Of a stretch of DNA of 64,000 nucleotides, positions 51,683 through 60,491 are shown piece after piece. Each line of letters begins with the position of its first letter. The first letter of the stretch is position 1. Location: assembly GCF_016862075.1 (NCBI RefSeq), contig NZ_BOMG01000076.1, positions 58,033-122,032 on the forward strand. The letters run 5' to 3'. The translations under genes were made by a program, and so were the position numbers. The notes beneath the pieces were generated by a model, which was given only the letters and a program-made list of their open reading frames with translations, ran no database searches and was not told the origin of the DNA. Origin of the DNA: Actinoplanes couchii (GTDB lineage: Bacteria > Actinomycetota > Actinomycetes > Mycobacteriales > Micromonosporaceae).

Positions 51683-54600
51683 ATGGGGCGGGTTGCGGAC
51701 GAGGAGACGCTGGTGGTTCCGGCGGCGTGGGTGCGGGAGCGGACGCCTCGGCGGGGGAGTGCGCGGGTCACGGCGTTCGTGCCCGATCCGGAGGCCCGGA
51801 CCCTGACGCGGCGGATCCTTCCCGATCAGCGCTCCGGTGGCATCAAGGGCATGCTGGAGTCGATCACCACCCCGGAGGATGTGCGGGTGGCGGCGCTGGC
51901 CTGGCGGACCGGGCAGCGGGACGCGCCGCCGCTGGGCGCGGCCGCGATCGCCGTGCTCAAGGCGAGCGGTGGCATGGGGCACCACGAGGACATGGTGAAG
52001 TTCGCCGACCTGTGGATCAGCGAGCGCGGGCTGACGTTCGCGGCGGTCGCGGCGGTGGAGATGCTGTCGCTGGTGGTGGCCGACGACACCGCGCCACCCC
52101 ACCAGGTGTACTGGAGTGCCGCCAACCGTGGGGTCCGCCGGCTGCGTGCCGGTGAGTCCGGCCTGGTCGGTGCGCCGGACAGCCCGTTCCTGATCCTGCT
52201 GCGGGTTCGCCGGGCTCTCGCGGCCGCCTCCGATGACGAGTTCGAGCAGGTGGTGGCCGCACTGGAGCCGTTCCGGGCGGGGCTGCCGGGCACCCGGGTG
52301 GCCTGTTCGGTGCTGGTGCCGCGGGCCGACTGGGTGGAGGCGGACGTGGCCGCCGCGGTGGCCGACGCCGACGCGTGGCGGGCGAACCTGCTGATCCACG
52401 CCGCCGGCACGGCCGAGCAGGCCGAGCGGCTGGCCGAGCACACCGACCACTGGAACCTGCTGCGCCGCCCCGGCTCGGTCTACACGCTTGTCGACGGCCT
52501 GGGCGCGGGGGCCGCCCCGGCGCTGCTGCGCTGGTACGACCGGGACGTCAGCCCCTTCCTCGGGGTGGCCAGTGAGCGCTGGCTGCTGTCGGTGCTGGCC
52601 ACCCTGCCCGGCGACGACGTGATGCGCAGTCTGGTCGAGCGGATCGGCGCCCGCAACGTGAAACCGGCGCTGCTGGAGGCGATCGGCCGCTACCCGGCCC
52701 GGGCGATGCGGATCCTCGCCGAAGAGAGCCACTCCCCGGCCGTCGCCGAGCTGCTGCGCGCCCACGTGCTGGGGCATCCGGACCTGATCGAGCAGGTCCG
52801 GCCCGCCCTGAGCCCGGCGGCCGCGGCCCGGATCGACGCGATCACCGGCGCGGCCGGTGCGGTGGTGACGGCGCCCGCCGAGGCGCTGCCGGGAGTGCTC
52901 GCGGACCCGCCGTGGCTGCGCCGGGTCAAGGCCGCCAAACCACCGGTGATCACCGGGCTGGTCTGCGCCGACGAGCCGTCGGTGAGCTGGCGGCCCGGCG
53001 AGCGGGAGGAGTGGGAGAGCACGAGGCTGTGGCGGGCCGACCGGGGCCGGCACGACAGCTGGGCGACGATCTCGCAGCGTGTCCTGCAGGGCAAGGAACG
53101 CTGGAACGAGCTGGAGATGTTCTTCACCGAGGGGCCGGAGGAGACGGTCCGCCGGGTCCTGCCGCTGTGGAAGAAACCCCAGTACCTGTGGAGCGCCACG
53201 CCCTGGCTGCGGCTGACGGCGGCCCGGTTCGGCGCCGAGGCGACGCCGGTGCTGTTGACCGCGGCACAGACCAGCCCGACCGAGTACGGGCCGTTGCTGG
53301 CGTCGTTCTCGTCACCCGCGGTGGCCATCCAGATGGCCGACTGGCTGGTCCGGCTCAAATCGGCGCGCCGGGTCGCCCTGGCCTGGCTGCTCCGGCACCC
53401 GGCGGAGGCTTCGCGCGCCCTGATCCCGGCGGCGCTGGGCAAGGCGGGCACCGAGCGCCGGCAGGCCGAGCGGACGCTGCTGACCCTGCAGTCGCACGGC
53501 CACGCCGGGCCGATCCGGGACGCCGCCGCCGGTTACGGCCCCGAGGCCGCCGCCGCGGTGGAGACGCTGCTGGCCACCGATCCGCTGCAGGTGCTGCCCG
53601 CGCGGATGCCTGTGGTGCCGGCCTGGGCGGCGCCCGCGCTGCTGCCGCCGGTGCGGCTGCGGGACGGTTCCGGGGCGTTGCCGATCGAGGCGGCCGGCCA
53701 CCTGGTGACGGTGCTGACGCTCAGCAAGCCCGGTGAGCCGTACGCCGGTTTGGAAATGGTCCGGGCCGCGGTGGAACCGGCCGATCTCGCCGGGTTCGGG
53801 TGGGAGCTGTTCCGGATGTGGCAGGCGGCCGGCGCCGTCGCCAAGGAGAACTGGGTGCTCGACGCCCTCGGGCTGATCGGCGACGACGAGACGGTCCGGC
53901 GGCTCGCCCCGCAGATCCTGACCTGGCCCGGTGAGGGCGGCCACGCCAAGGCCGTCACCGGGGTGAACGTGCTCGCCGCGATCGGCACCGACGTGGCCCT
54001 CATACACCTGCACCGGATCTCGCAGCGGGCCAAGTTCAAGGGGCTGAAGACGGCCGCGGTGGCCAAGATGGACGAGGTCGCCGACGGGCTCGGGCTCAGC
54101 AGCGAGCAGCTCGCCGACCGGCTGGTGCCCGACTTCGGGCTGGACGCCGACGGCAGTCTGCTGCTGGACTACGGTCCGCGGCGGTTCGTGGTCGGGTTCG
54201 ACGAGCAGTTGCGGCCGTTCGTGGCCGAGGAGGGCGGGAAGCGGCTCAAGACGCTGCCCAAGCCCGGGGTACGGGACGACGCGGAGTTGGCTCCCGCCGC
54301 CTATCAGCGGTTCGCGGCGCTGAAGAAGGACGTGCGCACGGTCGCCGCCGATCAGGTTTGCCGGCTGGAGCAGGCGATGGTCGACGGGCGCCGGTGGAGC
54401 GGGGCCGAGTTCCGGCAGCTGTTCGCCGGGCATCCGCTGCTCTGGCACATCGTCCGCCGTCTGGTGTGGGCCCGGTTCGACGCCGACGGGACGGTCACCG
54501 GGACGCTGCGGATCGCCGAGGACCGTACCCTCGCCACCGTCGACGACGAACCGGCCGAGCTGGGTGACGACGAGATCGTCGGGATCGCCCATCCGCTGCG

Positions 54601-55051
54601 GCTGGGCGAGGCGACGGTCGCGAGCTGGTCCGAGGTGTTCGCCGACTACGAGATCCTGCAGCCGTTCCCGCAGCTCGGCCGCCCGGTCTTCCGGCTGCCG
54701 GCGGCGGAGACGGCGGGCGCCCGGCTGCTGCGGTTCGAGGGGCTCAGCGTTCCGGCGACCAAACTGCTGGGGCTGGAACGACGCGGCTGGAAACGGGAGA
54801 CGCCGGAGGACGGCGGCATCCAGTCCCGGATCGAGAAGACCCTGGCCCGGGACCGGATCATGATGGTCCAGCTGAACCCGGGGATCGCGGTCGGTGACGT
54901 CACCTACTTCGAGGACCAGAAGCTGGAATCGGTGTTCCTGCACGACGGGACCGGCGACTGGTGGCGGGGCGGGAGCGAGACCCCGCTGAACACTGTGGAC
55001 GAGGTGGCCATCTCCGAGATCATCCGAGACCTCACCGAGGTGACCACCTGA
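51683..55051 (+). CDS. Large DUF4132-domain protein with helical repeats
   Basis: The 1122-residue protein has a long helical-repeat N-terminal part (to about 790) and a DUF4132 C-terminal domain: LLLDYGPRRFVVGFDEQLRP, GGKRLKTLPKPGVRDDAE, VRTVAADQVCRLEQAMVDGR, HPLLWHIVRRLVWARFDADG and LAPGIAVGDVTYFE-like end (NPGIAVGDVTYFEDQKLE). It is homologous to the end of the 816-residue protein at 4965-7415. No enzyme motif is known; soluble. Stand-alone gene with GAGGGC before ATG 51683. Confidence 0.85.
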   Translation: MGRVADEETLVVPAAWVRERTPRRGSARVTAFVPDPEARTLTRRILPDQRSGGIKGMLESITTPEDVRVAALAWRTGQRDAPPLGAAAIAVLKASGGMGHHEDMVKFADLWISERGLTFAAVAAVEMLSLVVADDTAPPHQVYWSAANRGVRRLRAGESGLVGAPDSPFLILLRVRRALAAASDDEFEQVVAALEPFRAGLPGTRVACSVLVPRADWVEADVAAAVADADAWRANLLIHAAGTAEQAERLAEHTDHWNLLRRPGSVYTLVDGLGAGAAPALLRWYDRDVSPFLGVASERWLLSVLATLPGDDVMRSLVERIGARNVKPALLEAIGRYPARAMRILAEESHSPAVAELLRAHVLGHPDLIEQVRPALSPAAAARIDAITGAAGAVVTAPAEALPGVLADPPWLRRVKAAKPPVITGLVCADEPSVSWRPGEREEWESTRLWRADRGRHDSWATISQRVLQGKERWNELEMFFTEGPEETVRRVLPLWKKPQYLWSATPWLRLTAARFGAEATPVLLTAAQTSPTEYGPLLASFSSPAVAIQMADWLVRLKSARRVALAWLLRHPAEASRALIPAALGKAGTERRQAERTLLTLQSHGHAGPIRDAAAGYGPEAAAAVETLLATDPLQVLPARMPVVPAWAAPALLPPVRLRDGSGALPIEAAGHLVTVLTLSKPGEPYAGLEMVRAAVEPADLAGFGWELFRMWQAAGAVAKENWVLDALGLIGDDETVRRLAPQILTWPGEGGHAKAVTGVNVLAAIGTDVALIHLHRISQRAKFKGLKTAAVAKMDEVADGLGLSSEQLADRLVPDFGLDADGSLLLDYGPRRFVVGFDEQLRPFVAEEGGKRLKTLPKPGVRDDAELAPAAYQRFAALKKDVRTVAADQVCRLEQAMVDGRRWSGAEFRQLFAGHPLLWHIVRRLVWARFDADGTVTGTLRIAEDRTLATVDDEPAELGDDEIVGIAHPLRLGEATVASWSEVFADYEILQPFPQLGRPVFRLPAAETAGARLLRFEGLSVPATKLLGLERRGWKRETPEDGGIQSRIEKTLARDRIMMVQLNPGIAVGDVTYFEDQKLESVFLHDGTGDWWRGGSETPLNTVDEVAISEIIRDLTEVTT

Positions 55052-55052
55052 T

Positions 55053-55120
55053 CCCCGCTCGTCGTGCGTCCCCGCTCGTCGTGCGTCCCCGCTCGTCGTG
55101 CGTCCCCGCTCGTCGTGCGT
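55053..55120. repeat. 17-bp tandem repeat, four copies
   Basis: Four exact copies of CCCCGCTCGTCGTGCGT begin two bases after the DUF4132 stop codon, followed by a decaying fifth copy and GGCCGG-rich inverted repeats to 55213. It fills the space between two converging genes. Confidence 0.92.
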
Positions 55121-55213
55121 CCTCGCTTGCCGGGCCGATCCGGGCTCGGTTGCCGGGCCGTGCCGGCCCGGGCTCAGCCGGCCGGCCCGAGCCGGCAGGT
55201 GGGCGGGACCGGC

Positions 55214-56083
55214 TCAGTCGCCGTGTCGGGCCGGTGGGCGGGACGGGGCCGGGAGGAGGCGCAGGCGGGCGCGGAGCAGCTCGGCGGAGAGGTGGTAGTC
55301 GGGGTTGTCGTCCTCGGTGGGGCCGGCCGGGTCGTCGGCTTCCCGGTCGTGGTCGGCGCGGGCGTTCAGCGCCCGCTCCACCTCCCAGCGGAACGTCTCC
55401 GGGTCCGGGGACGAGCGGGTGATCACCAGGTCGCTGACGCCCTCGGCGCTCTGGATCATGTCGGTCACCTGGTCCAGGACCGTGCCGGGGAAGAGCAGGA
55501 TCTCGGCCGCCGAGTGGCAGTCGCCGTGCACCACGTTGACCGAGAAACCGTGTGAGCGGCCCGCCCGGGTGAACGTGACCACCAGCACCGACAGGTTGTC
55601 CCGGTGGTCGGCGAACCGCAGGAACACCTCGGGCTCGACGGGCTCGCCCAGCTCGGCGACCCACCCCGGGGACGGCACCCCGGTGCCGGACAGACGGCGG
55701 GCGGCGTCGGCGGCGGCCGTCCCGTCCTCCAGCGCGGCGACCGCGTGCAGGACCGCGAGCGCCTCCCGGGAGCCGATCTCCTCCAGCGCGGGGACGATGC
55801 CGCCGGCCAGGGCCTCGGCGAACCCCTCGCCGGCCTGGTTGCCGAGAGCGAGCAGGTTGGCCGCGAACAGCTCGGCCTCGAGGGGGTCCGCACAGCCGAG
55901 CAGGTGAGCGCCGCCGTCGATCAGGTCGTCGATCAGCTCGGCGGGGTCCAGTTCGGCGCCGGAGCAGCCGGGGCAGTCGCACGCTTCGGGAGCGGGCGCC
56001 ACGACCCGCAACACCTGCTGCCCACCGGATCGGCGGGACGGAGACTTTCTACGGCCGCGGCCTACGGGATTCACCCGGAACAT
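55214..56083 (-). CDS. Protein of unknown function with an N-terminal CxxC/CxC cluster
   Basis: From ATG 56083 the product is 289 residues. A basic N-terminus leads to EACDCPGCSGAELDPAELID, which may bind metal, then helices and a strand-rich middle (FRFADHRDNLSVLVV-like, SHGFSVNVVHGDCHSAAEIL) and an acidic end. I do not recognise the family. It overlaps the MFS gene by 35 bp and so belongs to the AlkD-MFS operon. A longer frame upstream is the shadow of the MFS gene. Confidence 0.6.
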   Translation of the reverse strand: MFRVNPVGRGRRKSPSRRSGGQQVLRVVAPAPEACDCPGCSGAELDPAELIDDLIDGGAHLLGCADPLEAELFAANLLALGNQAGEGFAEALAGGIVPALEEIGSREALAVLHAVAALEDGTAAADAARRLSGTGVPSPGWVAELGEPVEPEVFLRFADHRDNLSVLVVTFTRAGRSHGFSVNVVHGDCHSAAEILLFPGTVLDQVTDMIQSAEGVSDLVITRSSPDPETFRWEVERALNARADHDREADDPAGPTEDDNPDYHLSAELLRARLRLLPAPSRPPARHGD

Positions 56084-57446
56084 CTTTCTCCACGCCCGTA
56101 ACCGGCGGCAAAGCGGTGCCCCGATCGGGCGTCGCCCCAGCCGTCGGCGCTGCCGGTGCGGCGTCCTTCGGGTGGCGTGTGACCGCTTCCCTCGGGCCGC
56201 GTGTGACCGCTTCGTTCCGGTCGCGTGCCGGCGCCTTCTTCCGGTCGCGGGCCGGCGCTTGTGGCGTCGTGCTCTCGCGGCCGGGCGCCGGCTTCGTGGG
56301 CCGTGAGAAGAACGCCAGCACCACGAAGGCGACCGCCACCAGCAGGCCGCCGGCCAGGTAGTCGCCGCGGATGCCGCCGTGCGGGAGCAGCGCGCCGCCG
56401 AGGGCCGCGCCACCGGCGATGCCCAGGTTGAACGCCGACGACAGCATCGCCGACGCCATGTCGGTGGCGCCCGGCGCGATCACCAGGACCCGGCTCTGGA
56501 ACGCGGACGGCACCTGCGGCAGGGCGAAACCCCACAGGGCCACCAGCACGATCACCGCGGCCTGATGGTGCGCGGCCAGCCAGAGGCCCAGCGAGATCAC
56601 CGCGAGGAGACCCACCGGCAGCAGTACGGACGTGCGGGGCGCCCGATCCGAGAGGTACCCGGCGACTGCGACGCCACCGAGACCGGCCACCCCGTACAAC
56701 ATGAGGAGGAAACCCACCGACCCGGTGGCGAATCCGGCGACCTCGGTCAGGAACGGGGTGAGGTAGGTGTATGCGGTGAACACTCCGGTGATCGTCAGCG
56801 CGACGACCACCATCAGCAGACGGAAGGCGCGCGGGTCGGGTTCGGAGCCGACGGCGGCGTGCCCGTCCCCCGGTGAGCTGGTCGGCAGCAGCAGCGCCAC
56901 CCCGGCGGTCGCGAGCAGGGCCAGCCCGGCCACGGCGAGGAAGGCGATCCGCCATCCGGCCTGCTGCCCGAGCCAGGTGGCGGCGGGCACCCCGAGCACC
57001 GGGGCGAGCGACGATCCGCCGAAGACCGCGGCGACGGCCCGGCCCCGCATCCGGGGTGCGAAAAGGGCCGCGGCGGCGGGTGCGGCCACCGCCCAGAAGA
57101 CCGACTGGGACAGCGCGGTCACCACCCGCCCGGCGAGCAGCACCGGATATCCGCCGGTGACGACGGTGCCCGCGGTGGACACCACGAAGATCAGGAGCAG
57201 GCCGGTGATCAGATGACGGCGGGGGACACCGCGGAGCAGGCGGGTCAGCGGCAGCGAAAAGATCGCGACGGTCAGGCCGTAACCGGTGACCAGCATCCCC
57301 ACCGCGGACAGCGACACCCCGAGATCGGCGGCGATGACCGGGAGCAGCCCGACCGGCAGGGTCTCCACGGTCAGGTAACTGAACGCCGCGAGCATCAGCG
57401 CCCCGAGGGCGGCGACACTGCGGGCGTCGGTGGGCGTACCGCGCAT
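56049..57446 (-). CDS. MFS efflux transporter (DHA1-like) with a long basic tail
   Basis: From ATG 57446 the protein is 465 residues with twelve membrane segments; motif A is degenerate (PLTRLLRGVPRRHLI), motif C is GFATGSVGFLLMLYGVAGLG-like. The chloramphenicol/arabinose-efflux subgroup is the nearest fit. After the last helix a tail of about 80 residues is rich in Arg/Ala/Pro with repeats (APARDRKKAPARDRNEAVTR), unusual for the family and perhaps a product of repeat expansion. It follows the AlkD-like gene by 40 bp. Confidence 0.85.
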   Translation of the reverse strand: MRGTPTDARSVAALGALMLAAFSYLTVETLPVGLLPVIAADLGVSLSAVGMLVTGYGLTVAIFSLPLTRLLRGVPRRHLITGLLLIFVVSTAGTVVTGGYPVLLAGRVVTALSQSVFWAVAAPAAAALFAPRMRGRAVAAVFGGSSLAPVLGVPAATWLGQQAGWRIAFLAVAGLALLATAGVALLLPTSSPGDGHAAVGSEPDPRAFRLLMVVVALTITGVFTAYTYLTPFLTEVAGFATGSVGFLLMLYGVAGLGGVAVAGYLSDRAPRTSVLLPVGLLAVISLGLWLAAHHQAAVIVLVALWGFALPQVPSAFQSRVLVIAPGATDMASAMLSSAFNLGIAGGAALGGALLPHGGIRGDYLAGGLLVAVAFVVLAFFSRPTKPAPGRESTTPQAPARDRKKAPARDRNEAVTRGPREAVTRHPKDAAPAAPTAGATPDRGTALPPVTGVEKDVPGESRRPRP

Positions 57447-57486
57447 GGGTCTGATTCTTCGAACCGCCGGCCGCGACCGCAACCGA

Positions 57487-58146
57487 TCAGTCACCCTCCT
57501 GACGGCGGACCATTTCCGAGATCCAGATCGGCGCGTACGGGGACGTGCAGCCCGGCGAGGTGGGGTAATCCTTCAGCACCGCCAGCCGTTCGCCGATGTC
57601 CAGGGCGCGTTTGCGGTGCTCCGCGTGCGAGATGCCGATCTGGGCGAGGCAGTGGTTCATCGCCCACTGAAGATCCTTCGGGGCGTCCTTCATCTCCGCC
57701 TCGATGGTGTCGAGCAGTTTGTCCAGGTCGAGCCCTTCCGGCTTCTTGGCGATCCGGTCGACGGTGAGCCCCCAACCGGCCGAGTGCGACTCGGCCATCC
57801 ACGCGACGCGCAGTTCCTCGGCGTGCGGGCTCTTCTTCACCACGTAGTTGACCAGCCAGTCACGCACCTTCGGCGACTGCGGCTCGTGCAGCATGCGGTC
57901 CAGATCGTCGCTGGTGAACGCCTTGGGACGGCAGATCAGCAGGGCCACCAGTCGCGCCGCGGAGTCGCCTGTCCGCCATAGGCGTACCGCAAGCTCCTGA
58001 TCGGTCTTGATCTTTTTGGCGATCGCCCGCAGCGCTCCCAGGTTGACCGCGTGGTCGTCGCCGTGCCGCTGGTTGATCGCGAGCGCCTTCGGGTCGGCGA
58101 GCGCCGCCAGTTCCGTCATCACGTCGGTCACCGCAGTGTCTGTCAC
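57487..58146 (-). CDS. AlkD-like DNA alkylation repair protein
   Basis: From GTG 58146 the product is 219 residues of HEAT-like helices with the AlkD-family pattern: GALRAIAKKIKTDQELAVRL, WRTGDSAARLVALLICR, KVRDWLVNYVVKKSPHAEEL, ESHSAGWGLTVDRIA. AlkD-type glycosylases remove bulky or positively charged alkyl bases from DNA. The key Asp and Trp of B. cereus AlkD cannot be aligned surely by eye. Pairing with an efflux pump suggests protection against a DNA-alkylating compound. Confidence 0.7.
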   Translation of the reverse strand: MTDTAVTDVMTELAALADPKALAINQRHGDDHAVNLGALRAIAKKIKTDQELAVRLWRTGDSAARLVALLICRPKAFTSDDLDRMLHEPQSPKVRDWLVNYVVKKSPHAEELRVAWMAESHSAGWGLTVDRIAKKPEGLDLDKLLDTIEAEMKDAPKDLQWAMNHCLAQIGISHAEHRKRALDIGERLAVLKDYPTSPGCTSPYAPIWISEMVRRQEGD

Positions 58147-58195
58147 GGTCTTTTTATACTGCGGCAGGATGACGTCCGGGCCCCCGATGGGCGGC

Positions 58196-58849
58196 ATGCT
58201 TGTCGATGTGGTCAAACAGAGCGTGTTGCTGAGTGTCCCCGACAGCGATCTGCGGGAGTCGGTGGCTGTGCGGCTCACCGCCGCCGGTTACCAGGTCACG
58301 CCGGTCGCGACGGGCGCTGACGCGATGGTGGAGCTGCGGGCCCGGCACTACGACCTGATCGTGGTGGACGTGGAGATTCCGGACATCTACGACCTGGCCC
58401 GGCAGCGGCCGGTGCTCGCCGACCGGCCACCGGTCATCTGCATGACCACCTGCGAGGCGCTGGACACGCTGGTGCCGGAGCTGGGCCACGACGTCGAGGA
58501 CTACGTGACGAAACCCTGCCGGATCCCCGAGCTGCTGGCCCGGGTGCGGGTGCAGCTGCGGCAGCCGGTCCTGGAGTACCGGGATCTGACCCTGGACGAG
58601 GTGGTCTTCCAGGCGTGGCGCGGGGAGCGGCAGCTCGACGTGACCCCGGCGGAGTACCGGATGCTGCGCCATCTCCTGGTCAACGCCGGGCGGGTGCTCT
58701 CCAAGGAGCAGCTGTCGCGCAGCGTGTGGGGCGAGTCGCGGGGTGACAACGCGATCGAGCGGCTGATGTCGCGGCTGCGGCAGAAGGTGGACGCGGCCGG
58801 TCCGGCGCTGATCCACACCAAGCGCGGCTTCGGGTACCACCTGGGCTAG
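58196..58849 (+). CDS. Orphan OmpR-family response regulator
   Basis: From ATG 58196 the product is 217 residues. The receiver has a phospho-acceptor Asp in LIVVDVEIPDIYD and Lys in YVTKPCRIPE, but the first acidic pocket is weak (LLSVPDSDLRES has one Asp in place of the usual acidic pair). The winged helix is intact (VTPAEYRMLRHLLVNAGRVL, MSRLRQKVD, TKRGFGYHL). No kinase gene is adjacent. It lies directly upstream of the P450 cassette, whose promoter has four 11-bp direct repeats of the OmpR/SARP kind. Confidence 0.88.
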   Translation: MLVDVVKQSVLLSVPDSDLRESVAVRLTAAGYQVTPVATGADAMVELRARHYDLIVVDVEIPDIYDLARQRPVLADRPPVICMTTCEALDTLVPELGHDVEDYVTKPCRIPELLARVRVQLRQPVLEYRDLTLDEVVFQAWRGERQLDVTPAEYRMLRHLLVNAGRVLSKEQLSRSVWGESRGDNAIERLMSRLRQKVDAAGPALIHTKRGFGYHLG

Positions 58850-58882
58850 GACCTCGCTCTCACGAGGCCGTGGTGACTTGGG

Positions 58883-58926
58883 TCACGTCAGGGTTCTGTC
58901 AGGTTCGTGTCCGGCTCACGTCAGGC
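58883..58926 (+). promoter_or_regulatory. Four 11-bp direct repeats upstream of the P450 operon
   Basis: The units TCACGTCAGGG, TTCTGTCAGGT, TCGTGTCCGGC and TCACGTCAGGC are contiguous and each exactly 11 bp, so the GTCAGG (once GTCCGG) cores face the same side of the helix. The last unit ends about 8 bp before TTGCAT/GCATAG, a possible -10, and the ATG follows at 58948 with no ribosome site. This is the geometry of SARP and OmpR-type activator sites. Confidence 0.75.
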
Positions 58927-58947
58927 CACGTTGGTTGCATAGCGGGC

Positions 58948-60147
58948 ATGTCTGACACGCCCTATTATCCGATGACCCGCCAGGCTACCTGCCCGTTCGC
59001 GCCGGCCGCCGCGATCCGTGACGCGGAACCCGTCAGCAAGGTGCGGATCTGGGACGGCAGCACACCCTGGCTCGTCACCCGGCACGCCGACCAGCGGGAC
59101 CTGCTCAACGATCCGCGGCTCAGCATCGACGAGAAGAAGCCCGGCTACCCGCACATGACCAAGGCGCGGGCCGCGATCGCCCCGCACATCCCCGAACTGA
59201 TCACCAACACCGACCCGCCCGAACACACCCGTCTGCGCCGTACGGTCAACGCGCCCTTCATGGTCAAACGGGTCGAAGCGCTGCGCCCGCAGATCCAGCG
59301 CGTCATCGACGGCCTGATCGACGACATGCTCGCCGGACCCCACCCGGTCGACCTGGTGCAGGCCATCGGCTTGCCGGTGCCGACCCTGGTGATCACCGAG
59401 ATCCTCGGCGTGCCCTACGCCGACCACGCCTTCTTCCAGGCCGCCAGCCGCCGCGCCATCAGCCACGACACCGACCCCGACGACGACGCGCCGTCCGGTC
59501 AGGCCCTCGGTGAATACCTCGGTGAGCTGCTCACCCAGAAGATCGCCGCGCCCGCCGACGACGTCCTGTCCGAGATGGGCGCGCGGGTCACCGCCGGTGA
59601 GATGACGTTCGCCGAAGCGGTCACCATGGGCAGCGCCATCCTCATCGCCGGGCACGAGACCAGCGCCTCGATGATCTCGCTCGGCACGCTCGCGCTGCTC
59701 CGCTCGCCCGAACAACTGGAACTGCTGCGCACCCGCAGCGACGACCCGAAGTTCGTGGCCAACGCCGCCGAGGAACTGCTCCGCTACCTGACGATCGTGC
59801 ACAGCGGCATCCGGCGCATCGCCGTCGAGGACATCGAGCTGCACGACACGGTGATCAGAGCGGGCGACGGCGTGATCTTCGAACTGGCCGGCGCCAACTA
59901 CGACCCGGCCGCGTTCCCCGACCCCGAACGCCTAGACCTGACCCGGCCGGCGCGGTCACACCACGCTTTCGGGTACGGCGCCCACCAGTGCCTGGGCCAG
60001 TCGCTGGCCCGCGTCGAACTCCAGGTCGTTTACTCGACCCTTTACCGCAGAATCCCCACTCTGGCCCTGGCAGTGCCGTTCGAGGAGGTCGAGTTCGCGA
60101 TGGAGGGAGTGGCTTACGGCCTCAAGTCCCTCCCCGTCACCTGGTGA
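58948..60147 (+). CDS. Cytochrome P450 monooxygenase
   Basis: The 399-residue enzyme has the I-helix motif LIAGHETSASM, the ExxR motif in EELLRYL, and the haem loop FGYGAHQCLGQ with the Cys ligand near residue 348; DPPEHTRLRR and FPDPERLDL are also typical of bacterial class I P450s (CYP105/107-like). A ferredoxin and its reductase follow in the same operon, so electron supply is provided locally. The start has no clear ribosome site; with the promoter geometry upstream the transcript may be leaderless. Confidence 0.95.
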   Translation: MSDTPYYPMTRQATCPFAPAAAIRDAEPVSKVRIWDGSTPWLVTRHADQRDLLNDPRLSIDEKKPGYPHMTKARAAIAPHIPELITNTDPPEHTRLRRTVNAPFMVKRVEALRPQIQRVIDGLIDDMLAGPHPVDLVQAIGLPVPTLVITEILGVPYADHAFFQAASRRAISHDTDPDDDAPSGQALGEYLGELLTQKIAAPADDVLSEMGARVTAGEMTFAEAVTMGSAILIAGHETSASMISLGTLALLRSPEQLELLRTRSDDPKFVANAAEELLRYLTIVHSGIRRIAVEDIELHDTVIRAGDGVIFELAGANYDPAAFPDPERLDLTRPARSHHAFGYGAHQCLGQSLARVELQVVYSTLYRRIPTLALAVPFEEVEFAMEGVAYGLKSLPVTW

Positions 60148-60293
60148 CCCCACCCGTTCCCGCTCGTCCCGCCGTCCCGCTCGTCCCGCCGTTCCCGCCG
60201 CGTCGGCCGCGCCTTTTGTTCACCGCTGTGCCGTGCACGCCGCAGCCCTGAAACCTCACCCCTCAGCCCGTCACCCGGTGTAAGGAGAAACCG

Positions 60294-60491
60294 ATGAAGG
60301 TGGAATTCGACGAGCCCAAATGCGTGGCGGCAGGCCAGTGCGCAATGGTGGCCCCCGACGTCTTCGACCAGCGAGACGACGACGGCGTGGCGATCCTCCT
60401 GGACCCCACCCCACCCGAAGACCAACACGATTCGGTACGCGAGGCAGCAGCCGTCTGCCCCGCCGCCGCGATCCGTCTGACCACCCCATGA
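60294..60491 (+). CDS. [3Fe-4S] ferredoxin
   Basis: The 65-residue protein has the three-Cys pattern KCVAAGQC and AVCPAAAI of actinomycete ferredoxins that serve P450s. AAGGAG is 8 bases before the ATG. Its stop overlaps the reductase start (ATGA). 146 bp separate it from the P450, holding short CCCGCTCGTCCCGCCG repeats but no gene. Confidence 0.93.
   Translation: MKVEFDEPKCVAAGQCAMVAPDVFDQRDDDGVAILLDPTPPEDQHDSVREAAAVCPAAAIRLTTP

Noticed and set aside
51608..53053. Minus-strand 481-codon frame opposite the second DUF4132 gene
   Set aside because: Composition (His/Gln/Arg/Pro-rich) is typical of antisense shadow; the plus frame carries the conserved domain.
57447..57494. Longer MFS start at 57494
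   Set aside because: The extra N-terminal residues are Arg-rich and overlap the end of the AlkD-like gene; ATG 57446 gives a normal start before the first helix.
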